Virus record (IMG/VR): IMGVR_UViG_3300028843_000076
Location: 1 to 48,240 of that record
Source of the DNA: a virus
Length of the DNA stretch: 48,240 nt
Strand: one strand, 5' to 3'
Positions 25,445 to 33,879 of the stretch are shown in pieces. A model generated the notes under the pieces. It searched no databases, was not told where the DNA came from, and saw only the letters and a program-made list of their open reading frames with translations. Position 1 is the first letter of the stretch; every line of letters begins with the position of its first letter. Position numbers and translations under genes: made by a program.

Positions 25445-25452
25445 TATAAATA
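25445..25452 (+). promoter_or_regulatory. T4-type late promoter
   Basis: TATAAATA 5 nt after the stop of the membrane-protein gene. It is the first of two late promoters before 25527. Confidence 0.7.
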
Positions 25453-25513
25453 CTAACATTCTGAACCATAAACATCATTCAAACGGTGTTAATGGTTCTT
25501 TGTGTTAAACTTT

Positions 25514-25521
25514 TATAAATA
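25514..25521 (+). promoter_or_regulatory. T4-type late promoter
   Basis: TATAAATA ending 5 nt before the ATG at 25527, so a transcript from it would be leaderless or nearly so. Confidence 0.65.
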
Positions 25522-25526
25522 ATCAT

Positions 25527-25841
25527 ATGAGTATCAAACATTTGACATTTAAAGAATACATAAATTCTAAGGAACAGCTTATCGATAGTCTCAAAAATGA
25601 GCCTGTTGGTGTTCAGAATTATGTAGTTTCTAACTATTGTAAACTTTCAATCGGTGAATCCATTAAAGATAAGAACATACAACTTCTTAAACCTAATGAT
25701 AATATTCAAGTCGAATGGAATTACTCAAACAAAGAATCTCCCGATTGCATAGCTATTATCATAGAAGGTAAATCACATGATATGTATTGGAAGAATGAAA
25801 AAATAGCCACATGGATTAAGAAGAATACCAAGGATTTATAA
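25527..25841 (+). CDS. Small late protein with T-F-K-E-Y-I N terminus
   Basis: A 104-residue polar protein starting M-S-I-K-H-L-T-F-K-E-Y-I-N-S. The segment T-F-K-E-Y-I resembles T-Y-Q-E-F-I of the T4 capsid-targeting sequence on internal head proteins. No membrane segment or catalytic motif is visible. No ribosome binding site precedes the ATG, in keeping with the late promoter only 5 nt away. It is in tandem with 25843, whose product starts in a similar way. An internal head protein is a possibility, not a firm call. Confidence 0.5.
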   Translation: MSIKHLTFKEYINSKEQLIDSLKNEPVGVQNYVVSNYCKLSIGESIKDKNIQLLKPNDNIQVEWNYSNKESPDCIAIIIEGKSHDMYWKNEKIATWIKKNTKDL

Positions 25842-25842
25842 A

Positions 25843-26607
25843 ATGAATAGAATGACTTTTAAAGATTATCTAAGTGAAGAAGATGAAGAAAGTTTAGAAA
25901 ACGACCACCAATTATTTAACTTTAACACTTTCAAAATGAGATTGTTACCAAGAGTTGAAGATGCAATTGCTGGTACCCATGAATATGAAAATATCTCTGG
26001 TTACATGTTAATTGAAATTCTTGACATGCTGCAACTGATTAAACAAATGGTTATCGAAGCAGTTGAATCTGGTTTAAAAGGTGATGAACTGGTTAAACAA
26101 CTTAAAACAGACATCAAACAATCATTAAAAATCTTATACCCTAATGCCAATGTTACTGAACTTTTCAATGTTATCAATAAAGAAGTTATCAATCGTATCA
26201 GAAAGTTAGGTGTTGAAAACGTTGTCAGAAACTTAGATACAGAAGATTTATCAATGGATTCTAAGGATGATTTCGGTCAACTTATGTATCGTATCTTCAA
26301 CTCTGAATACAAAAAGCTTGACGATGTTGAACAGAACGAATTAAGTGCGGTTAAGCGTTGGGATGATAAGCTTAAAATTACAGGCGAAACATTAAACGCT
26401 AAAGCTAGAAATCGTAAGATTCTTAAAGATAAACTTTTCAATCGTATTGAAAATAATTTAGATGACAATGATGAAGCTCTTGATGAACCAGAAGATGAAG
26501 ATTTACCATTGGACGATTTAGAACAAGATGAATTACCACTTGATGATGAACCCGAAGAAAGAAAGGGTAATTTCCAGTTGTTAAACCATCTTAAAGGTGC
26601 TATATAA
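25843..26607 (+). CDS. Late acidic protein, candidate internal head protein
   Basis: A 254-residue protein starting M-N-R-M-T-F-K-D-Y-L-S-E-E-D. T-F-K-D-Y-L-S-E parallels the T4 capsid-targeting sequence T-Y-Q-E-F-I-A-E, which gp21 cuts after the Glu of (L/I)-x-E; L-S-E fits that rule. The body is helical and charged, with an acidic C-terminal stretch of D-L-P-L-D-D type repeats (about 215-240). AAGGA lies 8 nt before the ATG. It directly precedes a large virion gene. Packaging inside the head is inferred only from the N terminus and promoter class. Confidence 0.5.
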   Translation: MNRMTFKDYLSEEDEESLENDHQLFNFNTFKMRLLPRVEDAIAGTHEYENISGYMLIEILDMLQLIKQMVIEAVESGLKGDELVKQLKTDIKQSLKILYPNANVTELFNVINKEVINRIRKLGVENVVRNLDTEDLSMDSKDDFGQLMYRIFNSEYKKLDDVEQNELSAVKRWDDKLKITGETLNAKARNRKILKDKLFNRIENNLDDNDEALDEPEDEDLPLDDLEQDELPLDDEPEERKGNFQLLNHLKGAI

Positions 26608-26627
26608 AATACACTTCCCCCGCCATT

Positions 26628-26635
26628 GATAAATA
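26628..26635 (+). promoter_or_regulatory. Late promoter variant GATAAATA
   Basis: GATAAATA 26 nt before the large virion gene at 26662. Confidence 0.55.
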
Positions 26636-26661
26636 CTTAAAAACATTTAAGGAATTTATCA

Positions 26662-29634
26662 ATGGCATCTTTTGACGTATACAAAGACAGTCCCAACGCT
26701 ATAAAGAACGAAGGGCAACAAATTTCAATTAAATTTGAACGAACTAGCCCTACCACTGGACGCATCAGTTGGAATATTCCAGACCCTTTAAACGGTTGTG
26801 CTGTTGGTGACCAAGCTTATGATGGTATCATAGTAACATTAGATACCACACATACCAACATTAAAAAATCGCCCGTTAATGGCGAACTATACACTGCTGA
26901 CACGACAACCGATAAAGATATTCATGCTGGTGACAGAATTGACACATCGTTGGTTGTTGGTGCTTTCTATAATGACAAAGAAACTACATTCTTAGACGTT
27001 ACCGACATTGCCGAGAATACACCGTATTACGTTTCCGGTTACGCTGTTGACAAAGTTCATCGTTATCACACACAAGGTGTTCATTCATATTCTCTGAATC
27101 TTGAATCAGATTTCGGGACAGAGGACACTGCTGGTTGTCAAGATATTAGAATAGCTTCTGAAGCAATAGTTCTTACCGACCCAACAAACTTAGTATTAGC
27201 AACTCCTTATACGTTTGATATTGCTCTTAATGACCCATTAATGGACAATGATAATCGAGCACTAGCTACGTATGCCCCAGAATTTAACGAAGATATAGCG
27301 TCTACCATTACAATTGATGGCACAAACGCACAAACATATCAAGAGTTGCTGGACGAAATAAACAAACAATTCAAATTAATAGAAAATCCATTTCAAGCTG
27401 CTACTCCCCCAAATACAAATGCGTATTACTGGGATAGTTCAAACGTCTACATATGGGATGGTTATCAAAATGTATTGCAAGATGCTATCATTGAACTTAC
27501 AGACCCCACTATTAACGTTCTAGGTGATTTATGGTTTGATACCACATTGTTAAATCGTTGGGATGGTGCTGTATGGCAACCAACACCTTACCTATCATTC
27601 TATAAAGATTTCACTAGCTTAGATTGTGGTGATTATTGGTATAACGGAACCAATGTTTATAATTGGAGCGGTGATGTATGGTGTACGACAACAGAATTCC
27701 ATTCTGACACAAGCCCCTCATTACCAGCGGTTTTAGATTGTGGTAGTTATTGGTATAACACAGATAGTTCGGTATTAAGCGTATTGAAAGATAGTGATAG
27801 TGTTCTGAACTTACTAAATGTTGGTCAAGTATGGACACCGACTAATGCGGTCTATTGGGACGTGGCACCCAACGCTTTAGCTGTTAACACATATTGGTAT
27901 GATGATAATCTTTTAGAGCTTAACCAATGGAACGGAGCAACTTTCGACCCACTAGCGGTAATAACTGCTGTTACAGAGCCTACAACACCAGCTAACGGTG
28001 ATTTTTGGTTCAACCCCGATACTTCTGTGTTATCTGAATATGACAGTTTATTAACCATATGGACACCATTACCAGTTGTTGTTTTCCCTGAAGACCCAAC
28101 TAATGTTGAATCGTGTGATTTGTGGTGGAATAGCACCAATGACCAATTATCAATTTGGAATGTTATAACATCAACATGGGATTTGGTAAGTGTATTCATT
28201 CAAGATGCTGAAGACCCTTTAGCAGTTCCAGTGATAGAAGTTGGGACTATTTGGAGAACAGTTACTAACCCAATAACTTATAAATGGGATGGTGTTGATT
28301 GGATTGACATTAGCATCAATGTTATAAATTGGGCAACTGACCCCACGATTAGAATATTCAATGATGTGTGGTTTAGCACACTTGATAAAACTTGGAACGT
28401 TTGGAACGGCACAGTGTGGGTAATAACAGACATTATTGAGTCTATAATAGACCCTAGTGCTGCTGCTATTGCACCAAACACATTATGGTTCGATACCACT
28501 AACAACACATTACAAATGTGGAATGGTTTAGCGTGGATATTACTTGCTTATTCTTCCGTATCGTTGGCACCTATCAATGATACTTTATGGTATGACACAG
28601 CAAATGATATTTTATATATCTGGGGTAAGAATACATGGAATGTGGCTACACCAAATGTCACAGCGGAAATAATTAACACAGGGTTTAGATTCTGTTCAGC
28701 TTTATTAGGTCATGAATCTAACGTGTTGGTTGACCAACAAAATGCTAATCTGTTTAGTGAACTTGTAACTATCATTGGTGTTCCTGGTGCATTGAGTTAC
28801 ACACATTTTGAAGGTACTGATGGTGCTGTTGCTAAACCGTTATATGCACAGTTAGGTGTTGGTACAGATGGAAGCCCAGATGAACGTAGAGAGCTTATAA
28901 CCAGTCTTAAATATCAATTAGGTTATCCGGCTGTCGAAGTTGAACTAACACCACAACAATATGATTATTGTGTTGATGGTGCAATCGAGGAATTACGCAA
29001 ACGTTCAAGTGTAGCGTATAAGCGTGGGTTCTTCTTCATTGATTTAAAATCAGATGTGCAACGTTATTTGTTAACCAACAATGGTAATGGGTTCAACAAA
29101 ATTGTTCGTGTGATGGGCATGTATAGAACTACCAGCGCATTCATTGGTGCGTTATATGATAATGCACAGTTCGGGCAAGTGGCTATTAACCATTTATACA
29201 ACATGGGTTCGTATGATTTAATTTCATTCCATATTGTGGCTGATTACATAGAACAGCTTGAAATGTTGTTTGCTACCCGTGTGTTGTTTCAATTCAACGA
29301 AGCGACAAGAGCATTAGATATTCTTCAATCGGTTCATAAACCCGAAAGAATGTTAATGGATGTATCGGTTGAAAGAACTGAACAAGATATGATTCAAGAT
29401 AGACAATTAAAACCTTGGATTGAAAATTATGCGTTAGCACAAGCAATGTTGATATTAGCACAAATACGTGGTAAATATGCTTCATTACCTGGTGCTAATG
29501 GTGTTTCGTTGAACGCTCAAGACCTAACACAAGGTGCTATGGAAATTATTGACAGATTAATGGTGGAAATTGACGATTATATTATTGAAACACCTGAAGA
29601 GTTTGGTATGGAGTCCACACTGCTTATCGGTTAA
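26662..29634 (+). CDS. Giant virion structural protein with Trp repeats
   Basis: A 990-residue protein in three parts. Residues about 1-160 look like a fibronectin-III-type beta domain (R-I-S-W-N-I-P, then Y-Y-V-S-G-Y-A-V-D). Residues about 240-680 contain many short units of the form G-D-x-W-F-x-T followed by W-x-G-x-x-W. Residues about 720-990 are a helical domain starting L-K-Y-Q-L-G-Y-P-A-V-E-V-E-L-T and including I-E-E-L-R-K-R-S, a pattern I associate with myovirus neck or tail proteins. AAGGA and GATAAATA precede it. The assembly site in the virion is not certain. Confidence 0.75.
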   Translation: MASFDVYKDSPNAIKNEGQQISIKFERTSPTTGRISWNIPDPLNGCAVGDQAYDGIIVTLDTTHTNIKKSPVNGELYTADTTTDKDIHAGDRIDTSLVVGAFYNDKETTFLDVTDIAENTPYYVSGYAVDKVHRYHTQGVHSYSLNLESDFGTEDTAGCQDIRIASEAIVLTDPTNLVLATPYTFDIALNDPLMDNDNRALATYAPEFNEDIASTITIDGTNAQTYQELLDEINKQFKLIENPFQAATPPNTNAYYWDSSNVYIWDGYQNVLQDAIIELTDPTINVLGDLWFDTTLLNRWDGAVWQPTPYLSFYKDFTSLDCGDYWYNGTNVYNWSGDVWCTTTEFHSDTSPSLPAVLDCGSYWYNTDSSVLSVLKDSDSVLNLLNVGQVWTPTNAVYWDVAPNALAVNTYWYDDNLLELNQWNGATFDPLAVITAVTEPTTPANGDFWFNPDTSVLSEYDSLLTIWTPLPVVVFPEDPTNVESCDLWWNSTNDQLSIWNVITSTWDLVSVFIQDAEDPLAVPVIEVGTIWRTVTNPITYKWDGVDWIDISINVINWATDPTIRIFNDVWFSTLDKTWNVWNGTVWVITDIIESIIDPSAAAIAPNTLWFDTTNNTLQMWNGLAWILLAYSSVSLAPINDTLWYDTANDILYIWGKNTWNVATPNVTAEIINTGFRFCSALLGHESNVLVDQQNANLFSELVTIIGVPGALSYTHFEGTDGAVAKPLYAQLGVGTDGSPDERRELITSLKYQLGYPAVEVELTPQQYDYCVDGAIEELRKRSSVAYKRGFFFIDLKSDVQRYLLTNNGNGFNKIVRVMGMYRTTSAFIGALYDNAQFGQVAINHLYNMGSYDLISFHIVADYIEQLEMLFATRVLFQFNEATRALDILQSVHKPERMLMDVSVERTEQDMIQDRQLKPWIENYALAQAMLILAQIRGKYASLPGANGVSLNAQDLTQGAMEIIDRLMVEIDDYIIETPEEFGMESTLLIG

Positions 29635-29856
29635 ATTATGTTGCAATCGTCTTTACCAAGTGTTATACTACACGTTCAGAAGATTAATTTTGATTAAATT
29701 TTAACATAATTTTATGGTGATGAAGATGATTGTTCTGGTGGATTAAACCCCTACCAAAACCCTGCTGGTTGTAATGACCACCTAATTGTGTTAAACTAAC
29801 GCATAATACACTAGTAATTGTACAACACAATAAGCGATAATTCGCACGGTGGCAAC
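29635..29856. other. 222-bp intergenic region, no gene seen
   Basis: No frame longer than about 20 codons has a plausible start on the plus strand. A minus-strand frame here has unlikely Cys/His-rich composition and no ribosome binding site. No TATAAATA or terminator was found. Confidence 0.5.
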
Positions 29857-30078
29857 ATGAACACAAGACAGGTAGGTTTAAGTCCTACCATGATATTTCA
29901 CCATCAAAGTGAAGTAGATGCAGTTAAACAATTGTTTAATGGAATTCTCCCAAACGGGGAAGTATCATGGTATGATGTAGCAGATGACTATTACAATAGT
30001 CTTTATGACACGGCTTATATTAGCAATAAAGTCGAGTTGGATATTGATAACGGTAGGATAAGAGTCAAAGATATTTAA
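29857..30078 (+). CDS. Small hypothetical protein
   Basis: A 73-residue polar, acidic protein (W-Y-D-V-A-D-D-Y-Y and E-L-D-I-D-N-G-R-I near the end). GGTGG precedes the ATG at 29857; an in-frame extension to 29818 lacks a good start. It sits between two large virion genes and ends just before the late promoter of the second. No membrane segment or known motif. Function unknown. Confidence 0.5.
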   Translation: MNTRQVGLSPTMIFHHQSEVDAVKQLFNGILPNGEVSWYDVADDYYNSLYDTAYISNKVELDIDNGRIRVKDI

Positions 30079-30083
30079 AACTG

Positions 30084-30091
30084 TATAAATA
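30084..30091 (+). promoter_or_regulatory. T4-type late promoter
   Basis: Perfect TATAAATA 26 nt upstream of the ATG at 30118. Confidence 0.75.
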
Positions 30092-30117
30092 GTTGCATAT
30101 CATTAAAGGAATATCAA

Positions 30118-31707
30118 ATGGCATGTAACGAAGACAACGGGATAGAGTGTGACACATCACAATCAGACCCATCATGCAAGTCTTGGCAGTTAACTAATAC
30201 CAACAGTCAAGAATTTTGCTACATGAACAGTATAGCGATAGAAGAGCTTAACATTGCAGGAGCAAATGTTAACGTATTTCCATTGTTAGGAATTCATGAG
30301 CAAGGTGCATTAATCGATTTAGTGGGTAATGGTTCCTCCATTTCCTCCGGTGACGCAAACCCAGTTTATAGTTCAGCAAACGCATTCACAGCTTATATAG
30401 ATGAATGGCGTTCTTCCCAACGTGGTCAAGATGTAATAGACAATTCATACATTGGTTATGATTTTGGTGAAATCGTTCTTGACAATCTACGTAAGCAATA
30501 TGGAATAGAAACTTTTGTTCGCCATAATATCGCTACAATCAAAATCAAACAAGGCAACCAATCAAAGAACCGTGTTACCAGAGCTAGAATAGAACGTTCC
30601 GATGATGGTGAAAAATGGTATGGTGCATCAATCATCACCCTACCAGATTCTAACGTTTTAGCCGAAATAAATTTCAAACATACCACACCTTCAAGGTATT
30701 GGAGAATTCGTCCATTAGATTTCAATGGTAGTGTCGGGGATTACTGGACAATTCAAGCTATTGAAATGATGGATTATGATTTAACCAGTATTGATGATAT
30801 TCAAGACGAGATATTCCAGGAGAATCGTGATAGAGATTATGCTTCAGAAAGCGTGTTGGTTAAAGCTTCATACGATTTACTTGACGCTCAAACAGAACTA
30901 ACTGTGTTTGGTATTGAATTACCATCACAACAATTCTATCTTAAAATGAATTTTTCTGCTGTTGTTAATGCGTTAGGTCGTCCAATGGTCATTGGTGACA
31001 TTTTAGAATTACCTAGTGAGATTCAATACGATTTCAACATGAAGAAAGTTAAGAAGTATTTGGAAGTTAACGATGTGGCATGGGATAGTCAATCATTCAC
31101 ACCTGGTTGGCAACCAATCAACATCAGAGTTATAGCGCAACCAATGATGGCTAGTGCTGAGACAATGGATATTTTTGAAGGGTTGAATGAAGAGATTGAT
31201 GATACCGGATTAGCGCAGTATGGGTTAAAATCTTTAGAAGGTGTTAACGAACATTCAGTGTTCCAAGACTATTCTACTGAAACTCAATTGTTAGCTGGTG
31301 TTAGTAACAGTCAAAATCCAGAGCTAGGAGCCGATACAAGCGATTTAAGGCAGTTTTCCAATGACGAGATAGATAGAGCAGTTGACCAAGGCTTAGACGC
31401 TTTAAACAAGCTTAACGTCAATCCTAGAGCTTTGTACATTGAAGATGGTTTACCACCAAACGGATTAGATTTTTCTACGGGTGATTCTTTACCGGATATA
31501 TCCACTGCCAAAGATGGTGATTTTCATAGATTGACCTATGATGGTATTGGCAAGGATATACCAGCAAGATTGTTCAGATTTTCTGTTGTTAAAAATCGTT
31601 GGTTATTTCAAGAGTCGGATAAAAGGGCGGAATACAACTCAATTAAACCGAAACTTAATGAATATTACAACGCTCGTAATAACCCTACCAGCAACGAGGA
31701 TATTTAA
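30118..31707 (+). CDS. Virion protein with discoidin-like domain
   Basis: A 529-residue protein. Residues about 85-220 resemble an F5/8 type C (discoidin) beta-sandwich: I-G-Y-D-F-G-E-I, then I-E-R-S-D-D-G-E-K-W-Y, then S-R-Y-W-R-I-R-P-L. Such domains bind carbohydrate or protein surfaces. The middle (270-350) has W-D-S...G-W-Q-P-I-N-I-R, and the C terminus is acidic and Asn-rich. AAAGGA and a late promoter precede it. A tail or baseplate component that touches the cell surface is plausible. Its stop codon overlaps that of the convergent gene at 31704. Confidence 0.7.
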   Translation: MACNEDNGIECDTSQSDPSCKSWQLTNTNSQEFCYMNSIAIEELNIAGANVNVFPLLGIHEQGALIDLVGNGSSISSGDANPVYSSANAFTAYIDEWRSSQRGQDVIDNSYIGYDFGEIVLDNLRKQYGIETFVRHNIATIKIKQGNQSKNRVTRARIERSDDGEKWYGASIITLPDSNVLAEINFKHTTPSRYWRIRPLDFNGSVGDYWTIQAIEMMDYDLTSIDDIQDEIFQENRDRDYASESVLVKASYDLLDAQTELTVFGIELPSQQFYLKMNFSAVVNALGRPMVIGDILELPSEIQYDFNMKKVKKYLEVNDVAWDSQSFTPGWQPINIRVIAQPMMASAETMDIFEGLNEEIDDTGLAQYGLKSLEGVNEHSVFQDYSTETQLLAGVSNSQNPELGADTSDLRQFSNDEIDRAVDQGLDALNKLNVNPRALYIEDGLPPNGLDFSTGDSLPDISTAKDGDFHRLTYDGIGKDIPARLFRFSVVKNRWLFQESDKRAEYNSIKPKLNEYYNARNNPTSNEDI

Positions 31708-31985
31708 CCTTCGTAAACATAAAAATCAAGAGGGCTATAACCTGTAGAAAAGTTTTCCCCCATAATTTCTTGAAATTTTTTGATAAAATCTTGGTCTTGA
31801 GTTCTCACATCGATGTCTTCATCATATGAGAACTCAACAATCACTTCTGAATGTTTACCCAACACTTCACCAAAGTATATGGTTTTACCGTCAAGGTTAA
31901 GGAGTTCTTCGTGGTCTGCTATAAACAACCCATCGAGTTCACCCATACGACCAAAGTCTTTATAATATGTGTATATACCTAACAT
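31704..31985 (-). CDS. Hypothetical acidic protein
   Basis: A 93-residue acidic protein starting M-L-G-I-Y-T-Y-Y-K-D-F. Its ATG overlaps the stop of the upstream membrane-protein gene (TAATG), so translation is coupled. Its own stop overlaps that of the convergent virion gene by 3 nt. Alternating hydrophobic and acidic residues suggest a compact soluble alpha/beta fold. No family recognised. Confidence 0.6.
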   Translation of the reverse strand: MLGIYTYYKDFGRMGELDGLFIADHEELLNLDGKTIYFGEVLGKHSEVIVEFSYDEDIDVRTQDQDFIKKFQEIMGENFSTGYSPLDFYVYEG

Positions 31986-33286
31986 TATCGTGCCATTGGT
32001 TTGCAAACTTTGTTCTTAATGTCCAGATATATTAACTGAACCGAACGCTCTTTGAATGGAATTTTTTTAATGTCAGTCGTAACGCTGTTAGCATCACCGT
32101 TACATGTTAACAATTCTTTTTTCAAAGCCCTACTATCGAAAAAATCATTAATCCACTTCTCTAACAATAAACATTTAGTAATAACCCAGTCCAGACCATC
32201 AAAAAATGGGGTAAAAATCGCATTGGCTATTTTACTTAAAGAGAAGAAATTTAAAATTTTTGTGCATACCCACATTATTCCACCCAAAACACCTATGATA
32301 ACACTAGCCATTATTCCTATAACTAATAGAAGGAAAGAGTTGAATAAAAATGGCGCAACCAAAGCAACTTCCAATGGCATACCAATTCCTAAATGAATAA
32401 GAGCTATATAACCAAGATAAAGTATTGGAACCATTGGTAATGATGCAGCCGCAGCAAGAACGCCAGCCATTTTGACGATATGTTTTTCGTCCCAATCTTT
32501 AAATGTCTTTTTTGTTTTCTTGGCTGCAATATCAAACATAATCTGTAATATATTACCAGATTTAACGTCGGTGTTTAATATGGTATGCCAAGCATCCCAC
32601 CCATCTTTGAATGGACTTTTCAATCGTTTAAGTGATATGTGGTACCAACCAAACAAAAATGCAGCCAAATACATCAGAATCATACGCAATTCAGACGCAA
32701 TAACATCCAGCATCATAAACCATGACCGAATGAAGAAAAAGCTCATAACCCGACCACGTTTGCCACATTCGTCATATGTTTTGCTGGAAAGATAACGATT
32801 CACTAAATTATCAAACCATTTTGGTAATTCTTTACCGAAAACATTTTTTGGAATGTTGACTTTGTAAGTTTCATGAACCGTTTCCACGACTTCACAGTGA
32901 CCGAAAGTAACATCACCACGTTTAATGTACAATTCTTTACCAACAGTGCAATCAATGTTGATGCTTCTGTTGTAGTTTGCCCCATCACGCATCATGAACA
33001 CAGTTTCTAACGCATAGTTCAACGAACGCTTTTCGCTAGTTGCACTAACAATGTAAGCTGAAATTTCAACTTCACCAGAACGTCTACATGGGATGTATGT
33101 CATGTAATTTGACAATTTAACCATGAAACGGTCTTCAGTGTAACTATTATATCTGACTTGAATAAGAATTTTAACATTCTTCAAGCCTTCTAACCGTTGC
33201 ATGGTTTCAACATCAATACACCATCGTAGAGGAATTGACGCATTATCGATAACCCCGTCTTCTCTACCTATTACCAGTTCTAACAT
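31985..33286 (-). CDS. Membrane protein with soluble N-terminal domain
   Basis: A 433-residue protein. The first about 190 residues are soluble and mixed alpha/beta. Hydrophobic segments follow at about 195-225 and as a cluster of two to three at about 275-350, and a basic C-terminal tail ends in N-K-V-C-K-P-M-A-R. GAGG lies 7-10 nt before the ATG. It is the main gene of a minus-strand block between two plus-strand late regions; neighbours on both sides overlap in TAATG fashion or lie within a few bases. No late promoter was seen. Function unknown. Confidence 0.65.
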   Translation of the reverse strand: MLELVIGREDGVIDNASIPLRWCIDVETMQRLEGLKNVKILIQVRYNSYTEDRFMVKLSNYMTYIPCRRSGEVEISAYIVSATSEKRSLNYALETVFMMRDGANYNRSINIDCTVGKELYIKRGDVTFGHCEVVETVHETYKVNIPKNVFGKELPKWFDNLVNRYLSSKTYDECGKRGRVMSFFFIRSWFMMLDVIASELRMILMYLAAFLFGWYHISLKRLKSPFKDGWDAWHTILNTDVKSGNILQIMFDIAAKKTKKTFKDWDEKHIVKMAGVLAAAASLPMVPILYLGYIALIHLGIGMPLEVALVAPFLFNSFLLLVIGIMASVIIGVLGGIMWVCTKILNFFSLSKIANAIFTPFFDGLDWVITKCLLLEKWINDFFDSRALKKELLTCNGDANSVTTDIKKIPFKERSVQLIYLDIKNKVCKPMAR

Positions 33287-33294
33287 TTTTTACC

Positions 33295-33380
33295 TCATTT
33301 ATTAAACAAATCACCGAAAATATCACCTAAAGGGTTTGCGGCATCATAACTACTTTTTTTACCATGTTCATCTTTAGCAT
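33295..33380 (-). CDS. Micro-ORF needing a -1 shift on A7
   Basis: An ATG at 33380 overlaps the preceding stop (TAATG) with AGAGGA 8 nt upstream, the same coupling seen elsewhere in the window. In frame 0 it ends after 17 codons. The run of seven As after M-L-K-M-N-M-V-K-K would, with a -1 shift, continue as S-S-Y-D-A-A-N-P-L-G-D-I-F-G-D-L-F-N-K and stop at 33295, just before the next gene. Either a programmed frameshift, a one-base assembly error in the homopolymer, or a broken gene would explain this. Confidence 0.35.
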
Positions 33381-33544
33381 TATGCAAATTCCTCTAATCC
33401 AGTAACCAGACCATCGAAGTCTTCACTATCACCAAGCAAATCAGACAAAGCATAAACGCTTTCTTCATCATACTCTAGACATAACGATTCGAGGTAGTCT
33501 GCTCTATCAGCATACCCATTTTCTTCATATACGGTTTCAGCCAT
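33380..33544 (-). CDS. Small acidic protein
   Basis: A 54-residue strongly acidic protein (M-A-E-T-V-Y-E-E-N-G start; S-D-L-L-G-D-S-E-D-F-D near the end). TGAGG lies 8 nt before its ATG, which supports a real start. It is the first gene of the minus-strand block that leads to the membrane protein. A small acidic soluble protein could be an inhibitor or binding protein of a host factor, but nothing in the sequence proves it. Confidence 0.5.
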   Translation of the reverse strand: MAETVYEENGYADRADYLESLCLEYDEESVYALSDLLGDSEDFDGLVTGLEEFA

Positions 33545-33607
33545 TGTTATGCCTCATGGTTAATAATTTAAAAGTTATTATAACAGGTAATTTTGAGAAT
33601 GCAAATT

Positions 33608-33615
33608 TATAAATA
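33608..33615 (+). promoter_or_regulatory. T4-type late promoter
   Basis: TATAAATA 30 nt before the ATG at 33646. Confidence 0.7.
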
Positions 33616-33645
33616 GGTATATAAATTTCATGGAGTAAAAATCAA

Positions 33646-33879
33646 ATGGAAGCATTAAAGAATTTTTTTGTAATTGACCAGAAGACTGGTAAAATATCAC
33701 ATACTAAGTTTTATAGCAACATGGGATATATTGCAGTTATCGGTACATTCGTTTTTGCTGTTGTTACTGGTGGTTCTATTGACCCTACATTGCTAATGAT
33801 GTTCGGTGCTGTAGTTATTGGTAACCGTAGCGCAGTTAAAATCGCAAACATTTTAAAACAGTCACCAATTAAGAGTTAA
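33646..33879 (+). CDS. Small membrane protein, holin-like in size
   Basis: A 77-residue protein: soluble N terminus (D-Q-K-T-G-K-I-S-H-T-K), then two hydrophobic segments (about 27-42 and 46-60) with a short turn, and a basic C-terminal tail. Size and two-helix topology are those of a class II holin, but many small phage membrane proteins look alike and no lysis enzyme is adjacent. GGAG precedes the ATG and a late promoter is present. It overlaps the next gene (TAATG). Confidence 0.55.
   Translation: MEALKNFFVIDQKTGKISHTKFYSNMGYIAVIGTFVFAVVTGGSIDPTLLMMFGAVVIGNRSAVKIANILKQSPIKS

Noticed and set aside
29684-29866. 60-codon minus-strand frame in the gap before 29857
   Set aside because: Cys/His-rich odd composition, no ribosome binding site, and overlap with the start of a better-supported gene.
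33646-33879. Firm assignment as the holin
   Set aside because: Size and two helices fit, but no endolysin or spanin is adjacent and many phage membrane proteins share this topology.
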